Shown here piece by piece: positions 10,165 to 22,289 of a stretch of 60,993 nt of DNA. The stretch's first letter is position 1; every line of letters begins with the position of its first letter. The translations under genes were made by a program, and so were the position numbers. Source of the DNA: Scenedesmus sp. ARA3 (lineage: Eukaryota > Chlorophyta > Chlorophyceae > Sphaeropleales > Scenedesmaceae); contig RWJK01001428.1 of assembly GCA_004335835.1 (NCBI GenBank), forward strand, positions 1 through 60,993, given 5' to 3'. The notes under the pieces were generated by a model. It was not told the DNA's origin and ran no database searches. It saw nothing but the letters and a program-made list of their open reading frames with translations.

Positions 10165-13100
10165 ATGAGGAGGCAAGGAGTGCTATCGCTGCTTCTGGGC
10201 AGCTGCTTGGTGGGCGTGGCACTCTGTGCCTGCCCACCAACAGGCTTCGATTCCGTCCCAAACCTTGACCTGGTCAAGTATATGACTGGACCTTGGTACT
10301 CCCAGCAGCAGGTGCGAAGGCAGCCGTGTAGTGCCCACAGCTCTCCACGGTAGTGCCTGCAAACCCATGCTGCAAAGGATGGTGGCTCTTAGCGGGCATG
10401 ACCGTGTTTCCCGACCTATACACAGCACGTTTTGCTGAGCAGCTGAGCAGCAGAAGTGAGCTCACGCAAGGGCTGTTTTCACTCCCCGCGTTTTCGCGCC
10501 CCCGCCAATGAACTTTGTCTCATTGCAGGTTGCCAGCAGCAACGACAACCTCTTCTGCATCAAGTGAGTTTGATACACCAAGACGATGCCTGCATCCACA
10601 GCTCCCTTTCTTGTTCTCAACTAAGTCTCTGATGCTGCTGCTGGAGCTGCTGATGCTGATGCTGGTGTTGCTGCTCTTTGTATCTTGCTGCTGCTTCCTG
10701 CAGGGCCGAGTACAAGATCAGGGATGCTGACAACCTCTCCGTGAGTTGCTCAATGCTGCTAGCTCACCTGCCAGCTTACATGCGCACCTGCACCATGCAG
10801 CAGCAGCTGGCGCAGCAAGCAGCAATCTAGTGCTGCTTGCTGCGCTGAATCAAACCTCGCTCCTGCCTTCTGCACACTGATGCATAAATTCTGAAGCTGA
10901 CCGTTGCCCTGCCAATGCATCCTCCTTTCTTCAAATCAACCTTTCCTGCAAGCAGAAGGGTGTGGTGGTGCACAACTCCGCCAACAAGGGTGCAGTCAAT
11001 GGCGAGCTGGTTGACCTCAACGCACTGCCAGGTAACGCCAGCAGCGCAGCAGGCTCCCTGGCCGCTGCCATCCCCAGCCTCGTGGCCTTCCCTGCTCCTT
11101 TCAATGAGACAACAGACGTGAAGGCCACAGCAGACAGCAAGCTGAAGGTGAGAAGGGTTTTTCTACTGCTGGTTGCGTGCTGCTGGGTGCTGGGTATTGG
11201 GGTCGTTCGGTGGAACAGCAGATGCGAAGGTACCAGCAGACAGCAAAATGAAGGTGATAGGAATGGTAAGATGAAGTTGTTGGGAGTGCTCAGCGCAGCA
11301 GGCTCCCTGGCTGCTGCCATCCCCAGCCTGGTGGCCTTCCCTGCTCCATTCAATGAGACCACTGACGTGAAGGCCACAGCAGACAGCAAGTTGAAGGTGA
11401 GACATCTCTGCTGTTCTGTTTAACTGGGTGCTGGGGCAAATGTTGAGACAGCTGACGTGAGGCACCCGTTGCTGCGGATGGGTTGTGTGTGTTTTCAAAG
11501 TTTGGGCTGTGGGCACGAGGATGTTCAGCCAGGTGGCCTTCCCTGCGCCATTGAACAAAACAACTGACGTGAGGGCTGGGGGCATGCATGAGACCACTGA
11601 CGTGAGGCGACAGCAGACAGCAAGCTGACTGTGTTGTACTTCTCTGTTTTTCCCCACTGCAGGTGGGCCCCGGCATCTTTGAGCTGCCCTACAAGCTGGG
11701 CTAGAGCCTGCAACCTCATCATAACCCCATGCTGCTCTGCCGACCCTGCTTGTCTGTTGCGTGTGCACGTTGCAGGTTGGCCCCGGCATCTTTGAGCTGC
11801 CCTACAAGCTGGGCACAAAGTTCCTCTTCAATGACTACTGGATTGTGGCAGTGGGTGAGTAGCAGCTCCAGCAGCAGCAACGGTAGCAGCAGTGATAACA
11901 GTCTAGGATAGGTACATGCAACAGCGTGTCAGCAGCAAAGAGGACAGCAGATACTCCACCACCTGCTGACAGTAGCAGCACAGATACACTGTGCCAGTGC
12001 ACCTACGTTTGACAAATCTGTGTTTCGTTGTTTGTTGTGTGCTGCAGTACCTGGTAAGCCAGGTGTTTATATGATGTGTGTCATGTTCTTGTCTCACCTG
12101 CTAATGTGTACTGTACCTCCGGCACGCGAGTCCGCTGACGCCTCCCTGGGCTATGATTGGACCATAATCTGACAATGCTGCCCTGCTGCTGCTGTCTGCT
12201 CTGCTGCTGTCTGCCCGCCTGTCGTTTCTGTCTTTCTGTTGTTCAGGCGAGTCTGCTGACGCGTCCCTGGGCTACGACTGGGCCATCGTGACCAGCGGCT
12301 CTCCCAAGAACCCCAACATCCTCAGCGGCAAGTGCCGCACCGGCAACGCCCTCGGCACCAACCAGGGTGAGCCCGCAACTGCTTGACACCAAATGTAACC
12401 AGCATTCTTATGCTTACACCCTCAACTGCTTGCAAGCCTGCTGACATGCGTGAGACCAGCTAGAACACGAGCAGCAGTATCCGCTAGCTGCACACAAACC
12501 AGCCAAACAACCTCCCAGCTCTGTTTATGGCGCCAAAGTGGTTGCCTGGACTCCCAGCTAGCGTCAAGTTGGGTGTTTGACTGATGTTTGACCCATGTTT
12601 GACTCATGTTTGACCGTTGCAGGCATGTGGCTACTGTCCCGCAAGCCGGTTGACCCAGAAGCCACTCAGGCCATGCTTGCAAAGGCAGCAGCCCTGGGCC
12701 TGGACACCTTACGCAAACGTCATTGACCAATGTTGAATCATGTCTGACCCATGTTTGACCCGCAGGCATGTGGCTGCTCTCTCGCAAGCCCGTTGACCCA
12801 GAGGCAACACAGACCATGCTTGCAAAGGCAGCAGCCCTGGGCCTGGACACCGCATCCAAAGCTCATTGACCCATGTTTGACTGATGTTTGACTCATGTTT
12901 GACCGTTGCAGGCATGTGGCTGCTGTCCCGCAAGCCCGTTGACCCAGAGGCCACTCAGACCATGCTTGCCAAGGCAGCTGCCCTGGGCCTGGACACCTCT
13001 TCCCTGAAGCCAGTCATGCAGCAGGGCTGCCTCTTCGGAGCAGCAGCACCCGGCAGCAGCACTGACGCTGCTGATGATGCCAGCAGCGGCGTTGCTGTCG

Positions 13101-13980
13101 CAGCCGTTCCTGCAAGCGGCAAGAAGCAGCAGCAGGGCAGCGGCAAGGCCGCAACTCCTCCTGCAAGCAGCGGAAGCAGTAAGAAGGCCGGCGACAGCTC
13201 TGCCAAGGTGGCCAGCGCTGCTCCTGTTGCGCTGGATCCTCTGGCAGTTACGCAGAAGGTGGAGTTCAACATCAGCATCGGCGGCAAGCCTGCAGGGTCC
13301 GTCATCCTGGGCATGTTTGGCAACGCTGCACCCAAGACTGTGCAGAACGTGAGTGCAGCAGCTGCTGCTGGTGTTCTTTTGCTGTTGGCGCCCTGCCCAC
13401 AATCGCATTGCATGCCTGCGCCAACTAGATTCTGATCTGATTATCTGAAAAACTGTTCCTCAGCATCTAAATGAAGCATACTCTGGTGCAGCATCAACAA
13501 AGTTCCACTCTGCGCTAACATGTGTCATGACCTTTCCCTGCTCTTTCGCATGCCCCGCAGTTCGTGTCCATCTGCAAGGGCGCCAAGGGCTCCCCCAGCT
13601 ACGTGGGCACCAAGTTCCACCGCGTCATCAAGGACTTCATGGTCCAGGGAGGAGACTTCGAGAAGGGCGATGGCACAGGCGGTTACAGCATCTACGGAGC
13701 AACCTTCCCCGATGAGAACCTCACCTTCGATCTGAGCCGTGGCGTGCTGGCCATGGCTAACTCCGGTCCCGATACAAACGGCAGCCAGTTCTTCATTACC
13801 GTTGTGCCCACGGACTGGCTGAACGGCAAGCACGTGGTGTTTGGCCGCGTGCTGCGTGGCATGGAGCTGGTGGATGCGATTAGCGATGCACCGGTCAACC
13901 AGGCCGATGCTCCTCTGTCGCCTGTGAGCATCTCAGGCTGTAGGGCGTGGAAGGACGCCGTGCCTTCCAAGCTGACCTAA
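10165..13980 (+). CDS. Secreted lipocalin-cyclophilin (peptidyl-prolyl isomerase) fusion
   Basis: Exon model 10165-10311, 10529-10563, 10704-10740, 10956-11147, 11776-11854, 12247-12366, 12912-13348 and 13561-13980; phases close and give 488 aa. Residues 1-22 form a signal peptide ([15 protein letters not shown]). Next is a lipocalin domain like those of VDE-type/apolipoprotein D-like proteins: [20 protein letters not shown] (GxW motif), then [19 protein letters not shown] and [11 protein letters not shown]. After a Ser/Gly/Lys-rich linker comes a complete cyclophilin domain with [23 protein letters not shown] and [11 protein letters not shown]; the catalytic Arg, Phe, Gln and binding-pocket Trp and His are present. 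Both domains lie on one continuous exon (12912-13348), so the fusion is not a gene-model artefact. A role in folding or chaperoning in the secretory pathway or thylakoid lumen is inference. Confidence 0.88.
11290..11620 (+). repeat. Donor-side copies of lipocalin exon 4
   Basis: The tail of exon 4 ([20 protein letters not shown]... plus GTGAGA) is repeated at about 11292-11397, with a shorter, degraded copy at 11530-11600. Both lie beyond the true donor at 11148. Confidence 0.82.
11662..11704 (+). repeat. Acceptor-side copy of lipocalin exon 5
   Basis: GCAG plus [13 protein letters not shown] is followed at once by a TAG stop. It lies 113 bp upstream of the true exon 5 at 11776. Confidence 0.82.
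12124..12170 (+). repeat. Acceptor-side copy of lipocalin exon 6
   Basis: A diverged copy of the start of exon 6 ([11 protein letters not shown]). The acceptor is degraded (GGCACG instead of a clean CAG|GC). Confidence 0.7.
12623..12860 (+). repeat. Two acceptor-side copies of lipocalin exon 7
   Basis: Copies begin near 12623 and 12767, each with GCAG plus [15 protein letters not shown] and [10 protein letters not shown]. The true exon starts at 12912, so the period is about 145 bp. Repeated GTTTGACCCATGTTTGAC-like intron sequence precedes each acceptor. Confidence 0.85.
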
Positions 13981-14819
13981 TCCCTAGGGTTCAGGCCTAA
14001 ACCCTTGAAGGGTGGCTGCAGCAGTTGCAGATGAGTTGTGAAAACAACACGTGTGGGATAGGTGTAGGATTGTAGGTGGTTAGGTCTAGGGCGTGGTTTG
14101 CTGTAGGTTAGGTGGACTGGGGTGTTCGTAAGCAATGCGGTTAGTGGCAAGTAACGAGTGACAAGCTTGGTGCAGATAGCTCACCAGTGCTTTGTTCACC
14201 AACAATGAGCCGTGCACCTTGCACGCAGAATATGCTAGCTGTCAGCATGGCAATAAGGAGCTGTTGTAACATCGCAGTGTTGACCAAGAACCTGGTTTTG
14301 AGGCGACGTACGTAGCCAGGTACGCTGAAGCTAAGTTATGTTGCTGACTGAGAGCTGGCAAGTTATGTCCTCATAGAAGTCACCATCACCAGATCACCAG
14401 TCAAGCCACCGCAACTCAAAAGAACCCCTTGCAACATCTTTGGGGTCGAGACAGCTATGTTTTGTGAGCAGATCTGCATCTAGATGCGCATAGCAGCTTG
14501 CAGCAATTTGTGAAAACAAGCAAATCAAAGAGACATGCAAGTCTGACAGGCTGCCAAAAAAATAGATGATTTGATTCTACCCAATGACTACTCAGATCAT
14601 TACCATAGTGTACTGCCGACCCAACATACACGGTGATTAGCAGGCCATAACACGTGTTACTCATTTGGATTACAAAGCACATTGCAGCACTTTACTGGTC
14701 CCCATATGCATAGGACATACTGAAGGTTTGAATGATGCATTGCGGTTTTGATAAATGCTCGTTTTTCACCCGCTTGCAAGTCACACGTGGTAGCTATGCT
14801 GCCCCTGGCTCTTCTGCTC
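13981..14819. other. Convergent intergenic region
   Basis: Lies between the ends of the lipocalin-cyclophilin gene (plus) and the K+ channel (minus). TGTAA at 14265 could serve the plus gene. TTACA at 14670-14674 (TGTAA on minus) could serve the channel. No coding signal is seen. Confidence 0.5.
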
Positions 14820-17800
14820 TCAAAACTGCCTATCCTGGCTGTCCTGATGCTGACTAGCCACGCTCCAGTCCCCATCGCTGTACTGCACAAACTGGTCATC
14901 ATCAGCCACCGCTGCTGCTGCTGCTGGAGCAGCCAGACTACCATTCCTGTCCAGGCCATAAGGAAACAGGTACCTGCACATGCACACAGCACACATAACA
15001 GGCAGCTGTCAGCAGACTATCGCCTGGATTTGAGTCAGCCCAGGCAGCTGCTGTTGTCATCCCTCACCTGCCAGGGCCCCCCGAGAACAGCCTGTTCTGA
15101 GCCCAGTGCCCTGCCGATATGATGCAGTGACTGATGCAGTGCTTTGAACCAGCATTTTCAAAAGTCATTGATATCCAGGACCCACATGTATCTTCCTTCT
15201 TTTCAGAAGCATGTGGGCACAACAGCATCCCTCACCTGCCAGGGGTGCCATACAAGAGTCCAGTGCCCTGCCGCGGCAGCCAGCTCCCGCGCGCCAGCTG
15301 CTGCTGCTGCTGCTGCTGCTCCAGCGGGCCGCCAGCGCCAGTCAAGCTCAAGCTGCTGCGCCGCGAGAAGCTCACGCTGCTGCGGTGCAACTCACCAGCA
15401 CTGCGCCGCGCCAAAGTTGGGCTCGTAACCCCCGCTGCTGCTGATGATGATGATGCTGCTATGCTGATGCTGCCCATGCTCAGGTTGCGTGCTAGTGGAG
15501 GAGGTGGCATGCTGCGCCTGGTGAGCTCCTGCTGGTGCAGTGAGACGCTGCGGCCCCTTGCTGCAAAGCTGACGGGCCTGATTGGCGCAAACGCATCTGC
15601 CTCTTCAGCTTCAGCAGATGCTGCGTCAGCATCCTGCTGGTGATCAGCTCCATCAGCTACTGCCGCTGCTGCTGCTGCTGCTGCACCACTGCTTGATGCT
15701 GGGCTGGTGTCCTGCCTCAGGCCTCCTACCACTCCCGCACGCTGCTGCCACTGCTGCTGCTGCTCAGCAGCTGCCACTGCCACCGCAGCAGCTGAGATGC
15801 TCTGCACTCCAAGGCTGGATGACCTGCCCCCAGCCTGCAGCCTCTGCCCCAAGCTAGGTGCAGGGGCGCACAGCGAGCCGAGGCGGTGTGCGCCGCTGTC
15901 TTTGCTTAGGCTGTTGCGCCTGCCAGGCCATGCCTGGGAGTTGTGCCTGCTGGGGCTGCTGGGGCTCATCGGCACTGCTCCCCGGGCGCTCATGCTGGAC
16001 TGCCTCAGGCCCTGCTGCTGCTGCTGCTGCTGCTGCACACCTACTTGGCTTTCTGCATGTTGCTGCATAACCACCTGCTGCTGCTGGTGCTGTGCTGCTG
16101 CACCGCCGTCAGCAAACATGCCTGCCTGCATGTTCAGCTGGCCGAACAGGCTCTGCGAGTAGGCAGCCTTGAAGACATTCCACTTGGTCAGCGGGCCGCC
16201 AGCAGTGCCCAGGGGCGAGCTGTGGGCGCCATGCAGGGAAGTGGGGGCCTGGGCCGCCTTGTGGTCTGCAGCTGTTTGCACTGCAAGTGCATGAGATGGC
16301 AGCAGCAGGACAGCAGCATGCACATGTTATCCTGCAGCCTCTACAGCGCACTACGGCACCCAGCTACCAGAAGATCATTGGCCTGTTGTTGGTGCCTGGC
16401 TGCATGTTCAAAGTTTTGCACAGACACTTCACTGCACAGAGTAATCCACCCATGGCCTCAAACTCCTCTTCAGTTCCGACCACTGCTGCAGCCACTGCCC
16501 ATCCCGTTCACTCATTGGTGCTGTGACTGTGACAGTGACAGGGTGATGCTGATTATGTATGTGCTCACCCATAGCCTCAAACTCCTCTGCCAGCTCCGGC
16601 CACTGCTGCAGCACCTCCTCCAGGTCAGCCCGGGACAGGCTGTACAGCTCGCAGTAGGTGCTGGCCACCACAGTGGCTGCAGCCATTTCAAGAAAACATG
16701 ACGGACAGCAGCATCAGCAAATGTGGTGAGTGCCAGGCTGTACAGCTCGCAGTAGGTGCTGGCCACCACAGTGGCTGCATGAGCAGCAGCATGCAAGCCA
16801 GCAGAAGCAGAGCAGCAGCAGCAGCAGCAGCACAGCTGATGATTACTGGCCACCACGGCGGCTGCAACCATAAAACAAAACAATGCAAACCCTCATGGTG
16901 CCCCAATCCTTTACGGCCCCCAGGGCCATGGTAGCAGCCAGCCACCCCAGCAAATATGCCTCACCGTTGCGGGCCTCTCCCAGCAGGCAGCTGAGCTCCC
17001 CAAAGTACTCGCCAGGCCTCAGCAGGTTGATGTGCCTGCAGCAGCAGCAGCAGTGCAGGATCTTCAGATTGGTGCATGCGCGGGTAGAGCAGCTGCTCAA
17101 AGCTACTTATCCTAGTCTCGGCAAATTGGCTGCATCTCCCACGTCGTATGCACCCCTGAAGACAATAAAAGCAGGGTCGTGTATGGCACCCCACACACTT
17201 GCCAGCCACTCACTTGTACGGCCTGTCTCCCAGCTCGTCCACATACGTGTACTTCTCCCGCGCCTTCTTCTCGCCCCTGAACAGCGTGAACTCATGCAGC
17301 AGGCTCTCATCAACACTCAGCGGAGTGCCGCCGTTGCTGCAGGCGCCCACGCCGCCACTTCTGCTGGGCCTGCATGACTGCGATACATAGCCCGACCTGG
17401 CAAGGCTGTCAGAGTGGCTGTTGCTGCCGCACCAGCCCATGAAGGGCAGCCGCGACAGCGCTGTAGCAACAGCATGCCATGTGGCTTGCGCTGTCGCACT
17501 GACAGCACCAAAGATGCCGCTGCTACTGCTGCTGCTGCCACCATGCAAGGAGGCCTGCCCCTGCTGCTGCCAGGTCTCAAACGCCTGATCTGCGTGTGAT
17601 GTAGGTGCTGCTGACTTGTCTGCTGGTGCCGCTTGCTGAGCATCATTTGTGCCTTTGCGCTTGTAGGCTGCCCTTGCAATCGGTGAGCCGCGCTCGCCCT
17701 CATACAGCCGCACCTGCATCACAGCAAGCACAGCAAGCACGGCAGCATGCAGCACATCTTGCTGTACAGCCATATCACAAGCAACATGGCTCCTCTACCC

Positions 17801-19946
17801 CGCACCACCAAATGCCAAAGCTTCCACAAGCAAGTGTGCATAAGCGCACTGCTGGGCTTAAAGTGTCTGCTCGGCTGCCTACTTGAGTGTGTTTCCACGT
17901 CATGAAGGAGGCGGCTACACATGCAGCTTCTGCACAGCGCGGGGCAAGCCCAGACATTGATCACATGTGTCTAGTAGTCGCATACATGTGGCGTGGCTCC
18001 CTTACCTCCAGTGCGCCCTCCCCCACAAAGTACATCTCACTGCCCATGTCGCCCTGCCGCACCACAATGTCGCCCTGCACACACAGCACAACACACCCGG
18101 CAGCACGTACTGGATGAGTACCTAAAGCGTGATTCGCTTGGACTGATTTCTGCATGTGCTGCTAGCGCACCCACTAACAAGCCAGCCACAGCAATGTCCT
18201 GCAGTAAACAAGACCGCATCAGCTTTTACATGGTGCAAAATGATGCATGCAGCCCCAAAGCGGTATCTGCAGTGTTCAAGCAGGCCGCTGTAACGGCAAC
18301 ACTAACAGCCAAGCAACCAGCTTACCGGCGCGTAGTACTCCAGCTTGAGGAAGGTGACCACGCTGGTGATGAACTGAGGGTGCTGGCCGCGGAAGAAGGG
18401 CACCTTCTCCAGCGCCTCCGCATACAAGTGCAGCACCACCTGGCAGCAGCATCAGGAGCGGCAGCAGCAGCAGCACAACCCTTCAGAAACTGGCCCCGGA
18501 GGAAGGGCACCTTCTCCAGGGCCTCTGCATACAGGTGCAGCACCACCTGGCAGCAGCAGCAGCAGCAGCAGCACATCAGATCAGATAGTGGCCCCGGAAA
18601 GGGCACCTTCTCCAGCGCCTCCGCATACAGGTGCAGCACCACCTGGCAGCAGCAGCAGCAATAACAGCAGCAGCAGCAGCGCGACAGATCAGAAACTGGT
18701 GGCGAGAGAAGGGCACCTTCTCCAGCGCCTCTGCAGACAGGTGCAGCGCCACCCGGCAGCAGCAGCAGCAGCGCAACAGATCAAACACTGGGTCGAGAAC
18801 AGGGGCAACGTCTCCAGCGCCTCGCGTAACTTTGCAGCCCAACTCGCCTTGTACAGCCAGCGGCAATAGCATATATGTGTGGAACTGTCAGCTCACCTGT
18901 GTGCGCAGGCTGGAGGACAGCCCCGTGATAATGTCAGCCTCGTCAGCCGCCACCTCGCGCTCCACCACGTAGCTGTAGTAGGCGCGCACCTTGTCAGCCA
19001 GCGCCTTGGGCACCTGGGGAACGGCAGAGACGGGTGACAACACGGCACATGACAGTACAACAGATTGGACCCCTGCCTGAGGCCCTAGGTGCAAGTGGCT
19101 GGCTGCCGCTGCGGCTGTTGCTGCGCTGCAGGCTGCACCAGCTCACCCGTCTGTGTCTGAGGAAATCATCAACAGCCTGGCGCTTGGTGGCCATCCTGCA
19201 TGGCGCAGCCACAAACAGATCGCGAGGCGCTCAAACGTGCAGCGCTGTAACAACAAATGAGCACTTCAAACACAGGCGCAGCACTTGCATGCTCAAATGC
19301 GATGCAGCTGCGGCTGTGTGTTGGTGCCATACGCTGACATGGCATGCCTGCACCCCCAGCCGCACCCTCACCTGGCACTGCTGGCATTCAATGCTGAGAC
19401 CATCACCGTCATCGAGCCCATGAAGTAACTGCAGCAGCAGTGGCAGCAGCAGCAGGGGTGGAATGCAGACAGCTGACAGCGCTGCCCATATCAGGAGGCC
19501 TGGCATGCAATGCCAATTACAATGAGTCCCAGATCTGCTGAGGGTGATGCATACCCATCAGCTGCTAGTAACTTGAGCCACCACATTCATGCATGGTGAC
19601 AGCAGAGCAGGCACAAACGACTGCGAACTGTATGCTGCTCACGCAGCTCACCCGAACACTGTTGCTCCAATGAGCATGGCAATCATTGCCACAATCTTCT
19701 CAAGCACGCTGTGCCCCACGACATCACCTGCGCACCACCGTGACCACAGCTGTAAACAGGCTGTACAAGGCAACAATTGGAAATACCTGTGCGTGCTGAC
19801 TGGTAACAAGAAGCTGCAGCACACGTCTGTATCCAGCCATTTGCGATGGCAGTTGTGCATGCAGTAGCTGTCCATGGCTTAGCCAACTCACCATAGCCCA
19901 CTGCTGCAATGGTTGCCACGCTCCAGTACAGTGATGTCACGTACTG

Positions 19947-19983
<37 letters not shown>

Positions 19984-22289
19984 CAATTGTCAACCACACG
20001 TCAGGTTCCATCCAGTCAAGTCGTCACCTTCCTTTTAGCGCGTGCTTCACAGGAGGCACAGGCACTGCTGTGCGAATGCCTCACCCTTTCAAAGTTGTCA
20101 GCCTGTTCCAGCCCGTTGTGGTACACCCAGTTGTTGGCATTGTCCTGAGCCCAGCTCAGGTAGTGCCAAATACACGCAGCCCAGTGCAGCAGCAGGAAGG
20201 CACTGCCAAACAGCCCCATGAGCTGCAGGGGCACCCTGCCAATGAGTGACTCCAGCCGCAGCATCACTTGCGGCAGCCGAGTCAGGCGCGCAATGCGCAG
20301 CAGGCGTAGCAGCTTGATCATCCTCACGATGCGCGCGACGCGCACAACCTGCACGCACAGGACAGCAGCGGCAGGCGTTGAGGGGGGATGCAGGATATTC
20401 AACAGGTGTAGCTCGAATTGCTATGCAGGCAGGTGATGCATTTGCACACTAAGTGGCTGCAGCGAGTTCAGGCTGGCAGGATAGTGCACTGTAATGCATG
20501 GTTTATGCACTTCAATGTTTTCCCCCTCTGAGCTTCTCGTTGGCTCCTGACTGGGGTTTCCCACTCCTCGTAATGCAATCCAAACAGTTACAGAAAGCTG
20601 CCTGTGTCCAATCCAGGCATGCAGCATGCCAACCGCATGCACATATACTGCACGTCAGCCAGTGCTCTTTTCAAAGCTGCCCAATAAAAACCTGTTGTGG
20701 GTCATACCTTCTAAGACGGTGCCAGGACCCACATGTAACTATCCTCTCTCAAACAATCTGGACCCACCTTGAGCAGCATCACCAGCAACGGCAGGCTGTT
20801 GTGAAACACCAGCACCTGCTCAAAAGGGAAAGACGACAGCAGGTCGAACCAGAACCAGCCCTTGAGGTAGCGGCTGGCAATGCCGTGGCGGTCGCTGATG
20901 AGCCGGCCATCGTGCCCTGCAGGTGAAGAGAGGCCAGATGCAGCAAAAAGGCAGCAGCAGGCGGCCATAATTCAAGGTCTTCAAGACGCCGTGCATGCTG
21001 CGCTTGCAGGGCTGCAGATGTAGCAGGCGGAAGCCTTCACGAAGCACATGAGAATTACTCATGTGCTTTGCGGTGCCGTCACTTCAGGGCTGCAGGACTT
21101 GCAGCAAGGACAGAGGGCTAGCAGCAAGCCGCAGGCATCCACTCCCTCTTTGGCATAACTTTCATTGTGACAGCAGTGACTACGGCAATCAGCAGCGCCA
21201 TGTGTTGCAGCTGAGCATGTGTGGCGCTTCACTCACCCAGCACAGCTGTGTGGAAGTTCATCCAGATGTCAAACATGAAGATCAGGTTGATGGTCAGGTC
21301 CAGAACAGACAGAGGGTTGCCCAGGTCGCTCTGCAGGACAGCACGCAGCAGCAGCAGTTGTACGCAGTGCCGAGTCACGGTTTTTCCAATCGCCCCTGCT
21401 CCTGGCTGCATACAGATTGATGTTTCCACGGTACAGAGCGGCATGGGCAAGAGCCTGATGCGCAGCAGCGCTGGCCGTGCTACTCACAAAGTCGATCTTG
21501 AAGGCCACAGCGTAGGGCAGCACTGTCGCCAGGTACGTGAGCAGCAGCAGCATGACGATGTTCCAGCCCAGCATGATGTTGCCGGTTGGCAGCAGCACAT
21601 CCCAAAAGAAGGCCTGCACAGTGAATCGAACACAGCGGCGGCTGACAGCGTCAGTTGCAAGCCACCTCAGGTCTTGCGTTATATTGTGGTGTTGCGCTGG
21701 GGTAGCGTCTAGTCAATTCTGCCTGCCAGTCTGCTGTGCAATGCACCACCTGAGCGCGTGTAGCAGTGATTGTTGGTTAGGGTGCCGCCACATGCAACAA
21801 AGTGTCATCTCTGAACACACCTTTGCCAGCAAGCCTGCCTGCCTTACGATGTCCTTTGGAGACCAGCCAGCCGTGCTGTCCTCTGCTGTCTGCTTTGGCT
21901 TGGGACTGATGAGTGATTGGTTCACATCAGCGTGCCGGCTGCAGCAAAGCAGAGCACAATCAAGGCAAGCAAAGTGAAACAGAGTACATAGGCTGCTGCG
22001 TGAATGAATGTTTACTGCTGCTGATGCGTGTGACGCACGTGCAGCAGGCTTGCAGGATACTAGCAGGCGTGTTGTTGCAGTGGCGCACAGCTGTGCACAC
22101 AGCAGCTGCAGAAGGTGCTGGCCCGGCAAGCAGAACGAGGCATGTACAGGATTATCCTCACAGTGCATGATGCAATAGACGCGCTACAACTCTCTTCTGA
22201 CCGCTGCTGCACCAAGTCTGCAAAGTACCAAGGCGCTGAGATACTCACTGTGGCGACAGCGGCTTCACATCATTGGTTGAAGACGCCAT
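14820..22289 (-). CDS. Voltage-gated K+ channel with cyclic-nucleotide-binding domain (KCNH/HCN/plant Shaker-like)
   Basis: Membrane K+ channel of roughly 1,070 aa. Exons found in order: 22289-22249, 21938-21848, 21613-21488 (S1), 21330-21237 (S2), 20916-20768 (S3), 20348-20085 (S4-S5), 19943-19892 and 19727-19652 (pore/S6), 19428-19372, 19195-19147, 19013-18897 (C-linker), 18439-18326, 18074-18006, 17713-17214, 17035-16965, about 16688-16566, a long exon to about 15239, and a last exon ending at 14820. Phases match across the core. The S4 sensor RVARIVRMIKLLRLLRIARL has regularly spaced arginines. The filter GYGD is split by an intron after GY. CNBD motifs: GDIVVRQGDMGSEMYFVGEG, LRPGEYFGELSCLLGEARN and CELYSLSRADLEEVL. 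A 166-codon exon interrupts the CNBD. The C-tail is Gln/Ser-rich and ends QFVQYSDGDWSVAS. Ligand and gating direction cannot be told from sequence. The true N-terminus may lie upstream. Confidence 0.87.
15062..15110 (-). repeat. Donor-side copy of the long C-terminal exon of the K+ channel
   Basis: A diverged copy of the exon end (RQGTG...CCTGGCAG plus GTGAGG) lies about 175 bp past the true donor near 15239. Confidence 0.6.
16734..16865 (-). repeat. Acceptor-side copies of a K+ channel CNBD exon
   Basis: The start of the exon encoding TVVASTYCELYSL is repeated at about 16734-16785, with a shorter fragment near 16848-16862. Both are upstream, in transcription direction, of the true exon at about 16688. 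Confidence 0.75.
18480..18770 (-). repeat. Three acceptor-side copies of the K+ channel C-linker/CNBD exon
   Basis: Copies of the exon start (VVLHLYAEALEKVPF) begin at about 18753, 18642 and 18546; the true exon starts at 18439. Each is preceded on the sense strand by (CTG)n then CCAG. The outermost copy has CCGG in place of CCAG, so its acceptor is lost. Confidence 0.88.

Noticed and set aside
19880..19943. K+ channel filter reading GYGEL instead of GYGD
   Set aside because: The E and L come from reading into the intron (GTGAGT donor). Joining to the exon at 19727 restores GYGD.
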